64,000 nucleotides of DNA from Macrotis lagotis (Eukaryota > Chordata > Mammalia > Peramelemorphia > Peramelidae), in the NCBI RefSeq assembly GCF_037893015.1, contig NC_133658.1, positions 424,357,890-424,421,889 on the forward strand. Direction: 5' to 3'. Below the pieces are notes generated by a model. It was not told the origin of the DNA and searched no databases. It worked only from the letters and a program-made list of their open reading frames with translations. This document shows positions 63,840 to 64,000 of the stretch, in pieces. Made by a program: the position numbers and the translations under genes. Position 1 is the first letter of the stretch. Each line of letters opens with the position of its first letter.

Positions 63840-64000
63840 TGCTATCCAAAATTTTGCACTGTTTCTTCCAATGACCTTGTTCCTTGCAATAATGACAAAT
63901 TCATTACTTTTTTCTCAAACTGGCTTGTGGTAGCAGCTGTATTTTGGATGGTAAGTCTTAGCTGCTTGACCTGCATTGTATACACCTTATCTTTCTTTGT
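63840..64000 (-). mobile_element. ERV gag nucleocapsid fossil
   Basis: On the minus strand 63856-63897 encodes one CCHC zinc knuckle (CHYCKEQGHWKKQC, spacing C-x2-C-x4-H-x4-C), the retroviral nucleocapsid signature. The CxYCKExGHW form is most like gammaretroviral-type elements. The fossil continues past the window edge and is broken. Confidence 0.6.

Overview
The window looks like genomic DNA from an Australian (australidelphian) marsupial. Most interspersed repeats are tRNA-derived SINEs of the WSINE1 type: GGGGCGGCTAGGTGG at the head, an internal GGTTCAAATCC pol III B box, and a GCAAAAACCCTAAAA tail. MAR1-type CORE-SINEs, marsupial L1 3' ends, L2-like fragments, half-LINE (HAL1-like) copies and old retroviral LTRs make up most of the rest. 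Protein-coding sequence is well under 2% of the window, and the introns are typical of a mammal.

Layout. Bases 1-6344 are intron upstream of the terminal exon of HHIPL1 (6345-6934, + strand), which encodes a basic Pro/Thr-rich linker and the C-terminal SRCR domain. A 480-bp polypyrimidine tract follows the stop codon closely. Bases 7588-38880 are a repeat-rich interval of about 31 kb. It holds an L1 ORF1-bearing half-LINE whose 3' end is LTR-derived (19340-21565), a run of LTR fossils on the minus strand (30465-32120) and a dead processed copy of IDH1 (33588-35788, minus strand). From 39298 the + strand carries the first five coding exons of a cytochrome P450 of the CYP46A (cholesterol 24-hydroxylase) family, ending at exon 5 (58242-58328); the remaining exons lie beyond the window. 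The order HHIPL1 then CYP46A1 on one strand is the arrangement on human 14q32, which supports both calls.

Notable structures. (1) P450 exon 5 sits between two arms of a roughly 94% identical inverted repeat about 1.8 kb apart, and one arm contains a 63-bp templated insertion copied from 1.7 kb upstream. (2) A half-LINE with a perfect 14-bp target-site duplication ends at the poly(A) site of an ERV LTR, a build resembling primate SVA. (3) The P450 start codon overlaps the stop of an 18-codon upstream ORF (TGATG). (4) The P450 exons differ from human CYP46A1 more than I expect of a marsupial ortholog, so a tandem paralog is possible. (5) The last 3 kb hold remnants of endogenous retroviruses on the minus strand.

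The two host genes do not act in one pathway. HHIPL1 is a secreted hedgehog-interacting-protein relative, and CYP46A1 is an ER-membrane oxygenase that turns over brain cholesterol. Comparisons with human proteins and repeat families come from memory, so repeat-family names are best matches, not database results.
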